Shown here piece by piece: positions 1 to 8,278 of a stretch of DNA of 64,000 bases. The DNA comes from Streptomyces blattellae (GTDB lineage: Bacteria; Actinomycetota; Actinomycetes; Streptomycetales; Streptomycetaceae). A program made the translations under genes and the position numbers. The DNA is taken from assembly GCF_009709555.1 (NCBI RefSeq), contig NZ_WJBG01000114.1:94941-158940 (forward strand), in the 5' to 3' direction. The notes beneath the pieces were generated by a model. The model saw only the letters and a list, made by a program, of their open reading frames with translations. It did not search any database and was not told where the DNA came from. Each line of letters opens with the position of its first letter. Position 1 is the first letter of the stretch.

Positions 1-99
1 CTATGCCGTCGTGCGTCTGCGGGCCCGTCGTCGCTGGTCGCGCAGTTCCCCGCGCCCCTTGGGCGTTGCCGAACCGCAGTTCCACTTCACCAAGTCCGC

Positions 100-540
100 T
101 CAGGCCCGGTACATGACGTGACCGCCGGTCACCGTCAGTCGTACGGGAGCCTGAGCCACTTCGTCCGCGGGAGCGGTCGCCGGGTCCACGCCGCTGCCGT
201 ACGGCGGCCGGCGGCCGCGGCCGGACCCGGCCAGAACGCCGTCCTGCCGTCCCCTGCCCGTGCCAGTCCGCGCGCTCCAGCCACGCCTTGCCGCCCTCGA
301 CGGTCCCGAACTGGAGTACCTGACCCGGCCGACCCACCCGTGCCGCCGGCCAGGCCCTGCACGGCGACCAGCCCGGCACCAGGCCGTCGGCGTCCGCTCC
401 CGCATGCGCCAGGGCGCGAAACACGGTGCCGGCAGGCAGCCGCCGCCCCCACAGCCTCAGGACGCGAAACGCAGCCACACCGGTCAGCGCGGTCGCCGTG
501 GCCGCCACCCCAGCCCGGCGTCCCCGCCGTGGGCTACGGG
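100..540 (-). pseudogene. possible decayed gene remnant downstream of glnE
   Basis: Directly after the glnE stop the minus strand keeps a coding-like frame from about 540 to about 262, with a hydrophobic stretch (GVAATATALTGVAAFRVLRL) and later VLQFGTVEGGKAWLERADWH. Downstream of that the sensible frame changes, and another frame ends at 100 with APVRLTVTGGHVMYRA, which resembles the C-terminal strand of amidohydrolase-like proteins. No convincing start codon or ribosome site is visible. I read this as one or two broken, frame-shifted genes; the amidohydrolase idea is a guess from a short motif. Bases 1-99 show nothing recognisable. Confidence 0.25.
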
Positions 541-544
541 CCGG

Positions 545-3541
545 TCACGCCCCGTAGAACAGCTCCTCCACCACGCTCCGCGCCCGCCTCGCCGTACGCC
601 GGTACGCGTCGAGCATGTCGCCGACGTGTCCGGGCCCATACCCCAGGTAGCGCCCCACCGCCGCCAGTTCCCGCCCGTGCGACGGGAACGTGTCGCCCGC
701 TCGCCCGCGCACCAGCATCACCGCGTTCCGCACCCGTGTCGCCAGCACCCACGCCTCGTCCAGGGTGGCCGCGTCCTCGCCGGAGACGAGTCCGGCGGCG
801 CAGGCGGCGGCGAGGGCCTCGCGGGTGCGGGTGGTGCGCAGGCCCGGCTCGGCCCAGCCGTGCCGCAGCTGGAAGAGCTGGACGGTCCATTCGACGTCGG
901 AGAGGCCGCCGGGCCCGAGCTTGGTGTGCAGCTTCGGGTCGGCTCCGCGCGGCATCCGCTCGGACTCCATACGGGCCTTCAGGCGCCGGATCTCACGGAC
1001 GGCGTCGTCGCCGAGTCCCTCCGCCGGGTACCGCAGCGGGTCGATCAGCTCGATGAAGCGCCGCCCCAGGTCCTGGTCACCGGCGACGACTTCGGCCCGC
1101 AGCAGCGCCTGCGACTCCCAGACCAGGGACCAGCGGCGGTAGTAGGCCTCGTACGACTTCAACGTCCGTACGAGCGGCCCGGACTTGCCCTCCGGTCGCA
1201 GGTCGGCGTCGATCAGCAGCGGCGGATCGGCGCTCGGGATCTGGAGCAGTCGCCGCATCTCGGAGACGACCTTGTTCGCGGCGTCCGCGGCCTCCCGCTC
1301 CTCGACGCCCGCGCGGGGCTCGTGCACGAACAGGACGTCCGCGTCGGAGCCGTAGCCGAGTTCGTGCCCGCCGAAGCGGCCCATGCCGATGACCGCGAAC
1401 CGGGTGGGCAGTTCGTCGCCCCAGCCCTCGCGGACGACGGCCCGCAGAGTGCCGGCGAGGGTCGCGGCCGTGAGGTCGGAGATCGCGCCGCCGACCCGGT
1501 CCACCAGGGCGCCCTGATCGGCCTCGGCGGGCTGGGCCTCGGTGCCGTACGAGCCCACGATGTCGGCGGCGGCCGTACGGAACAGCTCGCGGCGGCGGAC
1601 GCCGCGGGCGGCCGTGACCCCCTGGACGGCGCCGTCGGCACGGCCCACCGCGGCGAGGATCTCCTGTTCCAGGTGGGCGTGGGAGCGGGGGTCGAGGCCA
1701 CCGCCGTCACCGTCGCCGAGCAGCGCCACCGCTTCCGGCGCACGCATCAGCAGGTCGGGCGCGAGGCGGCCGGCGGACAGCACACGGGCGAGATTCTCGG
1801 CGGCGGCGCCTTCATCGCGCAGCAGCCTCAGATACCAGGGCGTCTTGCCCAACGCGTCCGACACGTTGCGGAAGTTGAGCAGTCCCGCGTCCGGGTCGGC
1901 GGAGTCGGCGAACCAGCCGAGCAGCACCGGCAGCAGGGTGCGCTGGATCGCGGCCTTGCGGGTGACGCCGGAGGCCAGCGCCTCCAGATGGCGCAGGGCG
2001 GCGGCCGGGTCGGCGTAGCCGAGGGCGACCAGCCGTTCGCGGGCCGCCTCGGGGCTCAACCGTGCTTCGCCGGGGGCGAGTTGGGCGACGGCGTCGAGCA
2101 GCGGCCGGTAGAAGAGCTTCTCGTGCAGCCGTCGTACGACACTCCCGTGCCGCTTCCACTCGCGGTTCAGCTCGGCGACCGGATCGGTGCGCAGGCCCAG
2201 CGAGCGGCCGATGCGGCGCTGGTCGGCCTCGTCGTCGGGGACGAGGTGGGTGCGGCGCAGCCGGTAGAGCTGGATGCGGTGCTCCATGGAGCGCAGGAAG
2301 CGGTAGGCGCTGTCGAGCTGGACGGCGTCCGCGCGGCCGACGTACCCGCCGGCGGCGAGCGCCTGGAGCGCGTCCAGGGTGGTGCCGCTGCGCAGGGACG
2401 CGTCGGCCCGGCCGTGCACCAACTGCAGCAGCTGTACGGCGAATTCGACGTCGCGCAGCCCGCCCGGACCGAGTTTCAGCTCCCGCTCGACCTCGGCGAC
2501 CGGGATGTTCTCGACGACCCGGCGGCGCATCTTCTGCACGTCGGCGACGAAGTTCTCGCGCTCGGCGGCCTTCCAGACGAGCGGTTCGAGGGCGGCGACG
2601 TACTCCTCGCCGAGTTCGATGTCCCCGGCCACCGGGCGGGCCTTGAGCAGCGCCTGGAACTCCCAGGTCTTGGCCCAGCGCTGGTAGTAGGCGAGATGGC
2701 TGCTCAGCGTGCGCACCAGGGGACCGTTTCTGCCCTCGGGCCGCAGATTGGCGTCCACGGGCCAGATCGAGCCCTCGACGGTGGTCTCGGAGCAGATCCG
2801 CATCATGTGCGAGGCGAGCTTGGTGGCGGAGCGCAGCGCCTTGCCCTCGTCGGCGCCGTCGACGGCTTCGCCCACGAAGATCACGTCGACGTCGGACACG
2901 TAGTTCAGCTCATGGCCGCCGCACTTGCCCATCGCGATCACCGCGAGCCGGCACGCGGCGGCGTCGTCGGGCGCGGCGGCTCGGGCGATGGCGAGGGCGG
3001 CGCGCAGGGTCGCGGTGGCCAGGTCGGCCAGCTCGGCGGCGGTCTCGGCGACATCGGTGGTGCCGCACACGTCGCGGGCCGCGATGGACAGCAGACAGCG
3101 CCGGTAGGCGACGCGCAGGGCGACCGGGTCGCCGGCCTCGGCGAGACCGCGCTCGAACTCCGCCACCCCGGGGTGGAGGTCGCGCGGCTCGTACATGACG
3201 AGCGCCTGCCAGTCCCTGGGATGCCGGGCGAGGTGGTCGGCGAGCGCGGCGGAGGCCCCGAGCACACCGAGCAGCCGGTCCCGCAGCGGCTTCGCCGCTA
3301 TCACCGTGTCGAGCAGCTCCTGCCGTGCCAGGGGCCCTGGCTGCACCTCGACGAGCCGGACCAGACCGTGCAGCGCGAGATCCGGGTCGGCGGTCGCGCC
3401 GAGCGCCTCCAGCAGCACCGGGTCGCTGCGCAGGGACGCGAGCTCCACGCTGTCCAGAAGCCGCTCTGCGGCCGACGGATCGGTGAAACCGTGCCGCAGC
3501 AGCCGAGTGAAGGTGCTGCTCCTGCGCCCCGGCGCCGTCAT
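545..3541 (-). CDS. glnE: bifunctional glutamine synthetase adenylyltransferase/deadenylase GlnE
   Basis: A 998-residue protein, the normal length for actinobacterial GlnE, which adds or removes AMP on a tyrosine of type I glutamine synthetase to tune nitrogen assimilation in the cytosol. The duplicated nucleotidyltransferase motif is plain: GGHELNYVSDVDVIFV near residue 210 (deadenylase half) and GGHELGYGSDADVLFV near residue 725 (adenylyltransferase half). Each half is followed by a helical domain with KLGPGGLRDVEF or KLGPGGLSDVEW. The ATG at 3541 gives MTAPGRRSSTFTRLL. A glutamine-synthetase-family gene (5133-6494) lies upstream on the same strand, but its adenylylation target is more likely the housekeeping GlnA1, which is not in this window. 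Confidence 0.97.
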   Translation of the reverse strand: MTAPGRRSSTFTRLLRHGFTDPSAAERLLDSVELASLRSDPVLLEALGATADPDLALHGLVRLVEVQPGPLARQELLDTVIAAKPLRDRLLGVLGASAALADHLARHPRDWQALVMYEPRDLHPGVAEFERGLAEAGDPVALRVAYRRCLLSIAARDVCGTTDVAETAAELADLATATLRAALAIARAAAPDDAAACRLAVIAMGKCGGHELNYVSDVDVIFVGEAVDGADEGKALRSATKLASHMMRICSETTVEGSIWPVDANLRPEGRNGPLVRTLSSHLAYYQRWAKTWEFQALLKARPVAGDIELGEEYVAALEPLVWKAAERENFVADVQKMRRRVVENIPVAEVERELKLGPGGLRDVEFAVQLLQLVHGRADASLRSGTTLDALQALAAGGYVGRADAVQLDSAYRFLRSMEHRIQLYRLRRTHLVPDDEADQRRIGRSLGLRTDPVAELNREWKRHGSVVRRLHEKLFYRPLLDAVAQLAPGEARLSPEAARERLVALGYADPAAALRHLEALASGVTRKAAIQRTLLPVLLGWFADSADPDAGLLNFRNVSDALGKTPWYLRLLRDEGAAAENLARVLSAGRLAPDLLMRAPEAVALLGDGDGGGLDPRSHAHLEQEILAAVGRADGAVQGVTAARGVRRRELFRTAAADIVGSYGTEAQPAEADQGALVDRVGGAISDLTAATLAGTLRAVVREGWGDELPTRFAVIGMGRFGGHELGYGSDADVLFVHEPRAGVEEREAADAANKVVSEMRRLLQIPSADPPLLIDADLRPEGKSGPLVRTLKSYEAYYRRWSLVWESQALLRAEVVAGDQDLGRRFIELIDPLRYPAEGLGDDAVREIRRLKARMESERMPRGADPKLHTKLGPGGLSDVEWTVQLFQLRHGWAEPGLRTTRTREALAAACAAGLVSGEDAATLDEAWVLATRVRNAVMLVRGRAGDTFPSHGRELAAVGRYLGYGPGHVGDMLDAYRRTARRARSVVEELFYGA

Positions 3542-3676
3542 GCCCCGCCTCCTGTCGGATCAAGGTCGTTCCCGCCTGAGCCTAACCGCAGAGCCGCGGA
3601 GAAGCGCCGATGAGTTCTGCCGCCGCCTGGGGTCTGCCCTGCAGAGGTTCGGACATCCGGCGGCTGGAGGAAGCTC

Positions 3677-4283
3677 ATGCCCCACACAGACACCGACACC
3701 GACACCGGTACCGACACCGGTACCGACATCGGTACCGGCCCGCAGACCCGACTGGACACCCGCTACAGCGACGAGACGGCCACCGCGGTCCCCTGGCCGG
3801 AGGCCGACAAGCAGCTCACCGAGGCCGAGCTGTTCTGGATCTCGACCGTACGACCGGACGGGCGCCCGCATTCCCCCATAGCCTTAAGGGCATGGGGGAC
3901 CCCCATCCCCGCTCCCCGCGGTCCGGGCACACGGCGCACTGCACTTCTGCACCGGCCCCGAGGAGCGCAAGGCCCGCAACCTGGCGGAGAACCCGCAGGT
4001 CGTCCTCACCACGGGCACGAACACCTGGAACAAGGGCTACGACCTGGTGGTCGAGGGCGTGGCGCGGCGCGTCACGGACGACGCGGCGCTGCGCGAACTC
4101 GCGGCCCGCTGGGAGACGAAATACGGCTCCTTCTGGCACTTCGAGGTACGGAACGGCTGCTTCGACCACAAGCCGGGGCACGCGTACGTCTTCTCGGTGG
4201 CGCCGGTCACTGTTTTCGGCTTCGGTAAAGGGGAGCCGTTCGGCCAGACCCGCTGGCGGTTCGGCGGTGACGAGGAGGCGTAG
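3677..4283 (+). pseudogene. broken FMN-binding (pyridoxamine 5'-phosphate oxidase-like) gene
   Basis: The first frame (ATG 3677) begins with a low-complexity DTDTDTGTDTG tail and then reads LTEAELFWISTVRPDGRPH, the first strands of the split-barrel PPOX/F420 family. It then passes a 27-28 bp palindrome (3872-3899) and loses homology near 3915. The remaining half continues one frame over, from about 3933 to the stop at 4283: ALHFCTGPEERKARNLAENP, then the strands ending VFGFGKGEPFGQTRWRF. A single shift between about 3910 and 3935 would rejoin the two parts. The palindromic insertion itself keeps frame (nine codons), so it is damage separate from the shift. The gene is either a real pseudogene or carries a sequencing indel. 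Its end supplies the ribosome site for the next gene. Confidence 0.75.
3872..3899. repeat. GC-rich palindromic insertion element
   Basis: Arms TCCCCCAT (3872-3879) and ATGGGGGA (3892-3899) flank an inner CCTTAAGG palindrome. The element sits inside the coding region of the PPOX-like gene and is followed by CCCCCATC. The same style of element (TCCCCC arm, GGGGGA arm, then CCCCCATC) recurs at 41486-41524 between hmuU and hmuV, so this looks like a dispersed short palindrome rather than a local accident. Confidence 0.6.
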
Positions 4284-4285
4284 CC

Positions 4286-4735
4286 ATGGACTTCACGCTC
4301 GAAGTGATCCCGCTGCCCGTGAGCGACATCGACCGCGCCCGCGACTTCTACCGCGACCAGGTCGGCTTCCACGTCGACATCGACCAGGAGGTCATGCCGG
4401 GCATGCGCATCGTCCAGCTCACCCCGCCGGGCTCCGGCTGTTCCATCGCCCTCGGCGACAGCATCTGGGACCTCACCAAGGGCGGGACCAGACCCGAACC
4501 CGGCTCCTACCAGGGCCTCCAGCTGTGCGTCGCCGACATCAAGGCCGCCCACGCCGAGCTGCGCGAACGCGGCCTGGAGGTCTCCGAGCCGACCCAGTAC
4601 TCCCCCGACGACGGCGCGACCTTCATGTACTTCACGGATCCGGACGGCAACGGCTGGTCGATCCAGGAGTACCGGCGCAGGGCCACGGAGCCGTTGCACA
4701 AGGCCCTGGCAGATCTGGCCGGCGGACGCCAGTAG
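4286..4735 (+). CDS. VOC-family (glyoxalase/bleomycin-resistance/dioxygenase fold) protein
   Basis: 149 residues, one vicinal-oxygen-chelate domain. The two beta-alpha-beta-beta-beta modules are visible: VIPLPVSDIDRARDFYRDQV at the start and LQLCVADIKAAHAELRERG near residue 75, ending in the typical MYFTDPDGNGWSIQEY. Such proteins bind a metal and act as isomerases, dioxygenases or drug-binding proteins; the substrate cannot be read from sequence. The start follows GAGGAGGCG at the end of the preceding broken gene with two bases between, so the two were probably cotranscribed. Confidence 0.85.
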   Translation: MDFTLEVIPLPVSDIDRARDFYRDQVGFHVDIDQEVMPGMRIVQLTPPGSGCSIALGDSIWDLTKGGTRPEPGSYQGLQLCVADIKAAHAELRERGLEVSEPTQYSPDDGATFMYFTDPDGNGWSIQEYRRRATEPLHKALADLAGGRQ

Positions 4736-5132
4736 GCGGTGCGGGTCGCCGGCTGAACCACGCCGGCTGACAAGAAGCACAGCCGGAGTGCGAGGGCGTC
4801 GGCACCCTTGCCGTCCAGCCCTCCGAAGCCCTCCGCGATACGGCCTTCGACCGTCAGGACGCGTCCACGTGCCGTCACACTCATGGCCAGCGCTTTGTGC
4901 AGCCGGTCCCACCAGGCCGCTGCCTCGCAGAAGCTCCTGCTTGCGCTCGGAGAGGCGCTCGGAGAGGCGGTCGGACAGCGATGGAGTTGGCGCACAGTAC
5001 GGCCCTCCACCGCTGCCTGCGCCCGATGTGATCGCGGTCGACGCCCTGTGATCAACCGCCCCGCCGCCGACGGCCGCCATCAGCGCCGGGCGGCACCCTC
5101 AGCGCCGGGGGAAACGGCGTCCTCAACACCTC
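4736..5132. other. intergenic stretch without a recognised gene
   Basis: About 400 bp between the VOC gene and glnA2. It holds a short direct repeat (GCGCTCGGAGAG twice, about 4940-4967). A minus-strand stretch reads WWDRLHKALAMSVTARGRVL with coding-like composition but has no start or family match that I recognise. It may be a gene relic. Confidence 0.3.
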
Positions 5133-6494
5133 CTACAGAACCGGCAGAGACTTCCGCAGCTCGAAGGCGGTCACCTCGGAGCGGTACTCCTCCCACTCCT
5201 GGCGCTTGTTGCGCAGGAAGAAGTCGAAGACGTGCTCGCCCAGCGTCTCGGCGACCAGATCGCTGCGCTCCATCAGCGTCAGGGCCTCGCCCAGGTTCTG
5301 CGGCAACGGCTCGATGCCCATCGCGCGGCGCTCGGCGTCGGAGAGGGCCCAGACGTCGTCCTCGGCGCCCGGCGGCAGTTCGTAGCCCTCCTCGATGCCC
5401 TTGAGGCCGGCGGCGAGAAGGACGGCGTAGGCGAGGTACGGGTTCGCGCCGGAGTCCAGTGAGCGGACCTCGACGCGCGCGGAGCCGGTCTTGCCGGGCT
5501 TGTACATCGGGACGCGGACGAGGGCCGAGCGGTTGTTGTGGCCCCAGCAGATGTACGACGGCGCCTCGCCGCCCGCGCCGGCCGTGCGCTCGGAGCCGCC
5601 CCAGATGCGCTTGTAGGAGTTGACCCACTGGTTGGTGACCGCGGAGATCTCCGCCGCGTGCCGCAGCAGGCCCGCGATGAAGGAGCGGCCGACCTTGGAG
5701 AGCTGGTACTCCGAGCCCGACTCGTAGAACGCGTTGCGGTCGCCCTCGAAGAGCGAGAGGTGCGTGTGCATGCCACTGCCGGGGTGCTCGGAGAACGGCT
5801 TCGGCATGAAGGTCGCCTGGACCCCCTGCTCCAGCGCCACCTGCTTCATGACCAGGCGGAACGTCATGATGTTGTCGGCCGTGGACAGCGCGTCGGCGTA
5901 CCGGAGGTCGATCTCCTGCTGGCCCGGGGCGCCCTCGTGGTGGGAGAACTCGACCGAGATGCCCATCGACTCCAGCATCGTGATCGCCTGGCGGCGGAAG
6001 TCCTGGCCGACGTGGGTGGGGGTGTGGTCGAAGTAGCCCGAGTTGTCGGCGGGAGTGGGGCGGGAGCCGTCCAGCGGGCGGTCCTTCAGCAGGAAGAACT
6101 CGATCTCCGGGTGGGTGTAGAAGGTGAAGCCCAGGTCGGAGGTCTTGGACAACGCGCGCTTGAGGACGTAGCGCGGGTCGGCGAAGGACGGGGAGCCGTC
6201 CGGCATGAGGATGTCGCAGAACATGCGGGCGGTGCCGGGGGCCTCCGCGCGCCAGGGCAGGACCTGGAAGGTCGACGGGTCCGGCTTGGCGATCATGTCG
6301 GACTCGTATACACGGGCGAAGCCCTCGATCGCGGAGCCGTCGAAGCCGATCCCCTCGTCGAAGGCCTGCTCAAGCTCGGCCGGGGCGACGGCCACGGACT
6401 TGAGGAAGCCCAGCACGTCCGTGAACCACAGCCGTACGAACCGGATGTCGCGCTCCTCCAACGTCCGGAGCACGAACTCCTGCTGCTTGTCCAT
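5133..6494 (-). CDS. glnA2: type I glutamine synthetase family protein, GlnA2-like (gamma-glutamylpolyamine synthetase candidate)
   Basis: 453 residues with the full GS fold: N-terminal beta-grasp (RFVRLWFTDVLGFLKSVAVA), catalytic beta-Gln-syn segment (HPEIEFFLLKD), the ATP/metal loop GSGMHTHLSLF, NNRSALVRVPMYKPG and the C-terminal EVRSLDSGANPYLAY. The canonical adenylylation loop of GlnA1 is replaced by EEGYELPPGAEDD. The gene matches S. coelicolor GlnA2 in sequence feel and in lying near glnE; that enzyme is reported to glutamylate polyamines rather than ammonia. The specific substrate here is inference from that relationship. I prefer the ATG at 6494 (MDKQQEFVLRTL), which has a better-spaced GGAAG, over the ATG at 6509. 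Confidence 0.88.
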   Translation of the reverse strand: MDKQQEFVLRTLEERDIRFVRLWFTDVLGFLKSVAVAPAELEQAFDEGIGFDGSAIEGFARVYESDMIAKPDPSTFQVLPWRAEAPGTARMFCDILMPDGSPSFADPRYVLKRALSKTSDLGFTFYTHPEIEFFLLKDRPLDGSRPTPADNSGYFDHTPTHVGQDFRRQAITMLESMGISVEFSHHEGAPGQQEIDLRYADALSTADNIMTFRLVMKQVALEQGVQATFMPKPFSEHPGSGMHTHLSLFEGDRNAFYESGSEYQLSKVGRSFIAGLLRHAAEISAVTNQWVNSYKRIWGGSERTAGAGGEAPSYICWGHNNRSALVRVPMYKPGKTGSARVEVRSLDSGANPYLAYAVLLAAGLKGIEEGYELPPGAEDDVWALSDAERRAMGIEPLPQNLGEALTLMERSDLVAETLGEHVFDFFLRNKRQEWEEYRSEVTAFELRKSLPVL

Positions 6495-6732
6495 CTTCCG
6501 CTTCCCCATCCTTGCTGGTCAGGCCGCCTGCCCCGGAAACCGTGCGAGGCGGTCGGGCACCTGAGCATCACACCACAACAGCGTTTCGTGCGCGTTGCGG
6601 ACCATGATCACCCGGCCGGCCTCGGCGTGAACGCCTCCGGTACGGCAGGTGTACTGCTCAGTGCCCATACTGCCTGCTGCCACCGACATCCGTAATTCCT
6701 GCGACCTCTCCACGAGAGGTCACCGCTCCCCA

Positions 6733-6771
6733 TTACGATCAGTAGAACCGATTTACGATCAGCAGACCCGA
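6733..6771 (+). promoter_or_regulatory. 20-bp direct repeat upstream of the DUF3105 gene
   Basis: TTACGATCAGTAGA (6733-6746) and TTACGATCAGCAGA (6753-6766) repeat with a period of exactly 20 bp, about 35 bp before the ATG of the DUF3105 gene. Two near-identical sites spaced about two helical turns apart suggest a regulator-binding pair, but promoter hexamers cannot be placed with confidence. Confidence 0.4.
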
Positions 6772-6800
6772 CCATTCCCTTGCCTAGAAGGACACACCCC

Positions 6801-7463
6801 ATGGGCTCCGCCAAGAAGAGCAGCTCCGCAGAGCGCAAGGCGCGAATAGAGGAGATGCGGCGCGCTGAGCGTGCCCGCGAGCGCCGTAACCGCATCCTCA
6901 CCATCGCCGCGAGCGTAGTGGTCGTCACCGGTCTCGTCGTCGGCGGTGTCGTGCTGGTGCAGTCGCAGTCCGACGACGACTCCACGGCGAGCGACTCCAA
7001 GGGTACGGGCAAGTTCGTCACGGGCTCGGACGGCGTGAAGACCTGGGACGCGGAGCTGAGCCGCACCCACGTCACCGAGAACGTGGACTACCCGATGGAG
7101 CCCCCGGTCGGCGGCGACCACGACCAGGCGTGGATGAACTGCAACGGCGACGTCTACACCGAGGAACTCACCAACGTGAACGCCGTGCACTCGCTGGAGC
7201 ACGGCGCGGTCTGGGTGACGTACACCAGCAAGGCGGCCAAGGAGGACGTGGACGCGCTGACGGAGAAGGTGAAGCAGACGCCGTACACGCTGATGAGCCC
7301 GTACGAGAACCAGAAGGACCCGATCATGCTCTCGGCGTGGGGCGTCCAGCGCACGGTGACGAGCGCGGACGACCCGAATGTCGACAAGTTCTTCGAGAAG
7401 TACGTCCAGGGTGAGCAGACGCCCGAGCCGGGCGCCGCCTGCACGGGTGGGCTGGCAGAGTGA
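6801..7463 (+). CDS. DUF3105 membrane-anchored protein
   Basis: 220 residues. A lysine/arginine-rich cytoplasmic N-terminus (KKSSSAERKARIEEMRRAER) is followed by one membrane helix (ILTIAASVVVVTGLVVGGVV, about residues 33-52), so the C-terminal domain is extracytoplasmic. That domain carries the family core CNGDVYTEELTNVNAVHSLE and HGAVWVTY. The function of DUF3105 is not established. ATG 6801 is chosen because GAAGGA lies 9-10 bases upstream; a TTG at 6780 is less likely. The next gene overlaps by 4 bp, implying translational coupling with the DUF305 protein. Confidence 0.88.
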   Translation: MGSAKKSSSAERKARIEEMRRAERARERRNRILTIAASVVVVTGLVVGGVVLVQSQSDDDSTASDSKGTGKFVTGSDGVKTWDAELSRTHVTENVDYPMEPPVGGDHDQAWMNCNGDVYTEELTNVNAVHSLEHGAVWVTYTSKAAKEDVDALTEKVKQTPYTLMSPYENQKDPIMLSAWGVQRTVTSADDPNVDKFFEKYVQGEQTPEPGAACTGGLAE

Positions 7464-8086
7464 GGCGGGCGCAGCTCGGCTGGATCGCGGGGGCCGCGGC
7501 AGGCGTGCTCGTCGCGGCCGGCGCGATCACCTACGCGGTGGCCGGGGACGGCAACTCCGGTGTCGAGCCGCCCGCCGCCGACTCGGCGGACGCCGGTTTC
7601 GCGCGCGACATGGCCGTACATCATCAGCAGGCCGTGGAGATGTCGTACATCGTGCGCGATCGCACCGACGATCCGGATGTGCGGCGACTGGCGTATGACA
7701 TAGCACAGACGCAGGCCAACCAGCGCGGCATGCTGCTGGGCTGGCTGACCCTGTGGAATCTGCCGAAGGTGTCGTCGGACCCGCCGATGACCTGGATGGA
7801 CATGGGCGGCATGGCCTCCGGCGAGGACGGCGCGCTGATGCCCGGCATGGCGACCGACACGGAGCTGGAGCGGCTGGGCAAGCTCAACGGCAAGCAGGCC
7901 GAGATCTTCTTCCTGCAGCTGATGACGGACCATCACCAGGGCGGTGTCCACATGGCCGAGGGGTGCGTGGAGCGCTGCGCGGTCGGGGCGGAGAAGGATC
8001 TCGCCCAGGGCATGGTGGACGCGCAGGAGTCGGAGATCCAGCTCATGGCGGATCTGCTCAAGGAGCGTGGCGCCCAGGCGCGTTGA
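7460..8086 (+). CDS. DUF305 domain protein, membrane-anchored
   Basis: 208 residues starting at a GTG that overlaps the previous stop (GTGA). The N-terminus is a signal anchor (GWIAGAAAGVLVAAGAITYA). The DUF305 domain contains two histidine motifs, DMAVHHQQAVEM (about residue 52) and LMTDHHQGGVHMAEG (about residue 155). They are arranged like the two halves of a ferritin-like helical bundle and could bind metal, possibly copper, as proposed for several family members; that role is inference. The DUF3105-DUF305 pair is common in actinomycetes and the 4-bp overlap argues for a shared extracytoplasmic function. Confidence 0.88.
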   Translation: MRRAQLGWIAGAAAGVLVAAGAITYAVAGDGNSGVEPPAADSADAGFARDMAVHHQQAVEMSYIVRDRTDDPDVRRLAYDIAQTQANQRGMLLGWLTLWNLPKVSSDPPMTWMDMGGMASGEDGALMPGMATDTELERLGKLNGKQAEIFFLQLMTDHHQGGVHMAEGCVERCAVGAEKDLAQGMVDAQESEIQLMADLLKERGAQAR

Positions 8087-8095
8087 CCTCCGCCG

Positions 8096-8140
8096 AGGGG
8101 ACGTGTGCCGGGGGGACGTGTGCCGGGGGGACGTATGCCG
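8096..8140. repeat. 15-bp tandem repeat, three copies
   Basis: The unit GGGGGACGTGTGCCG occurs three times (last copy ACGTATGCCG) in the gap between the DUF305 gene and the protease gene. It ends well before the protease ribosome site at about 8271 and has no obvious function. Confidence 0.7.
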
Positions 8141-8278
8141 CAAATCCCTTGCGTATACGGTTCCTTGGGTGCTTCTTGGACCAGCCATTCCCCCCGGATT
8201 CCCCTGGCATGAACGGTTCACCGCGAGAGTGGCCACCGTCGAGTGATCACTCGCGACGAACCGCATCCAGGGGGTTCC

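Noticed and set aside
260..3613. 1117-codon plus-strand open frame opposite glnE
   Set aside because: Antisense shadow of a clear, full-length glnE; its composition is the mirror of the GC-biased codons and it has no family features.
5133..6494. Housekeeping glutamine synthetase GlnA1
   Set aside because: The adenylylation loop differs and the sequence matches the GlnA2 type better; calling it the main ammonia-assimilating enzyme would be unsafe.
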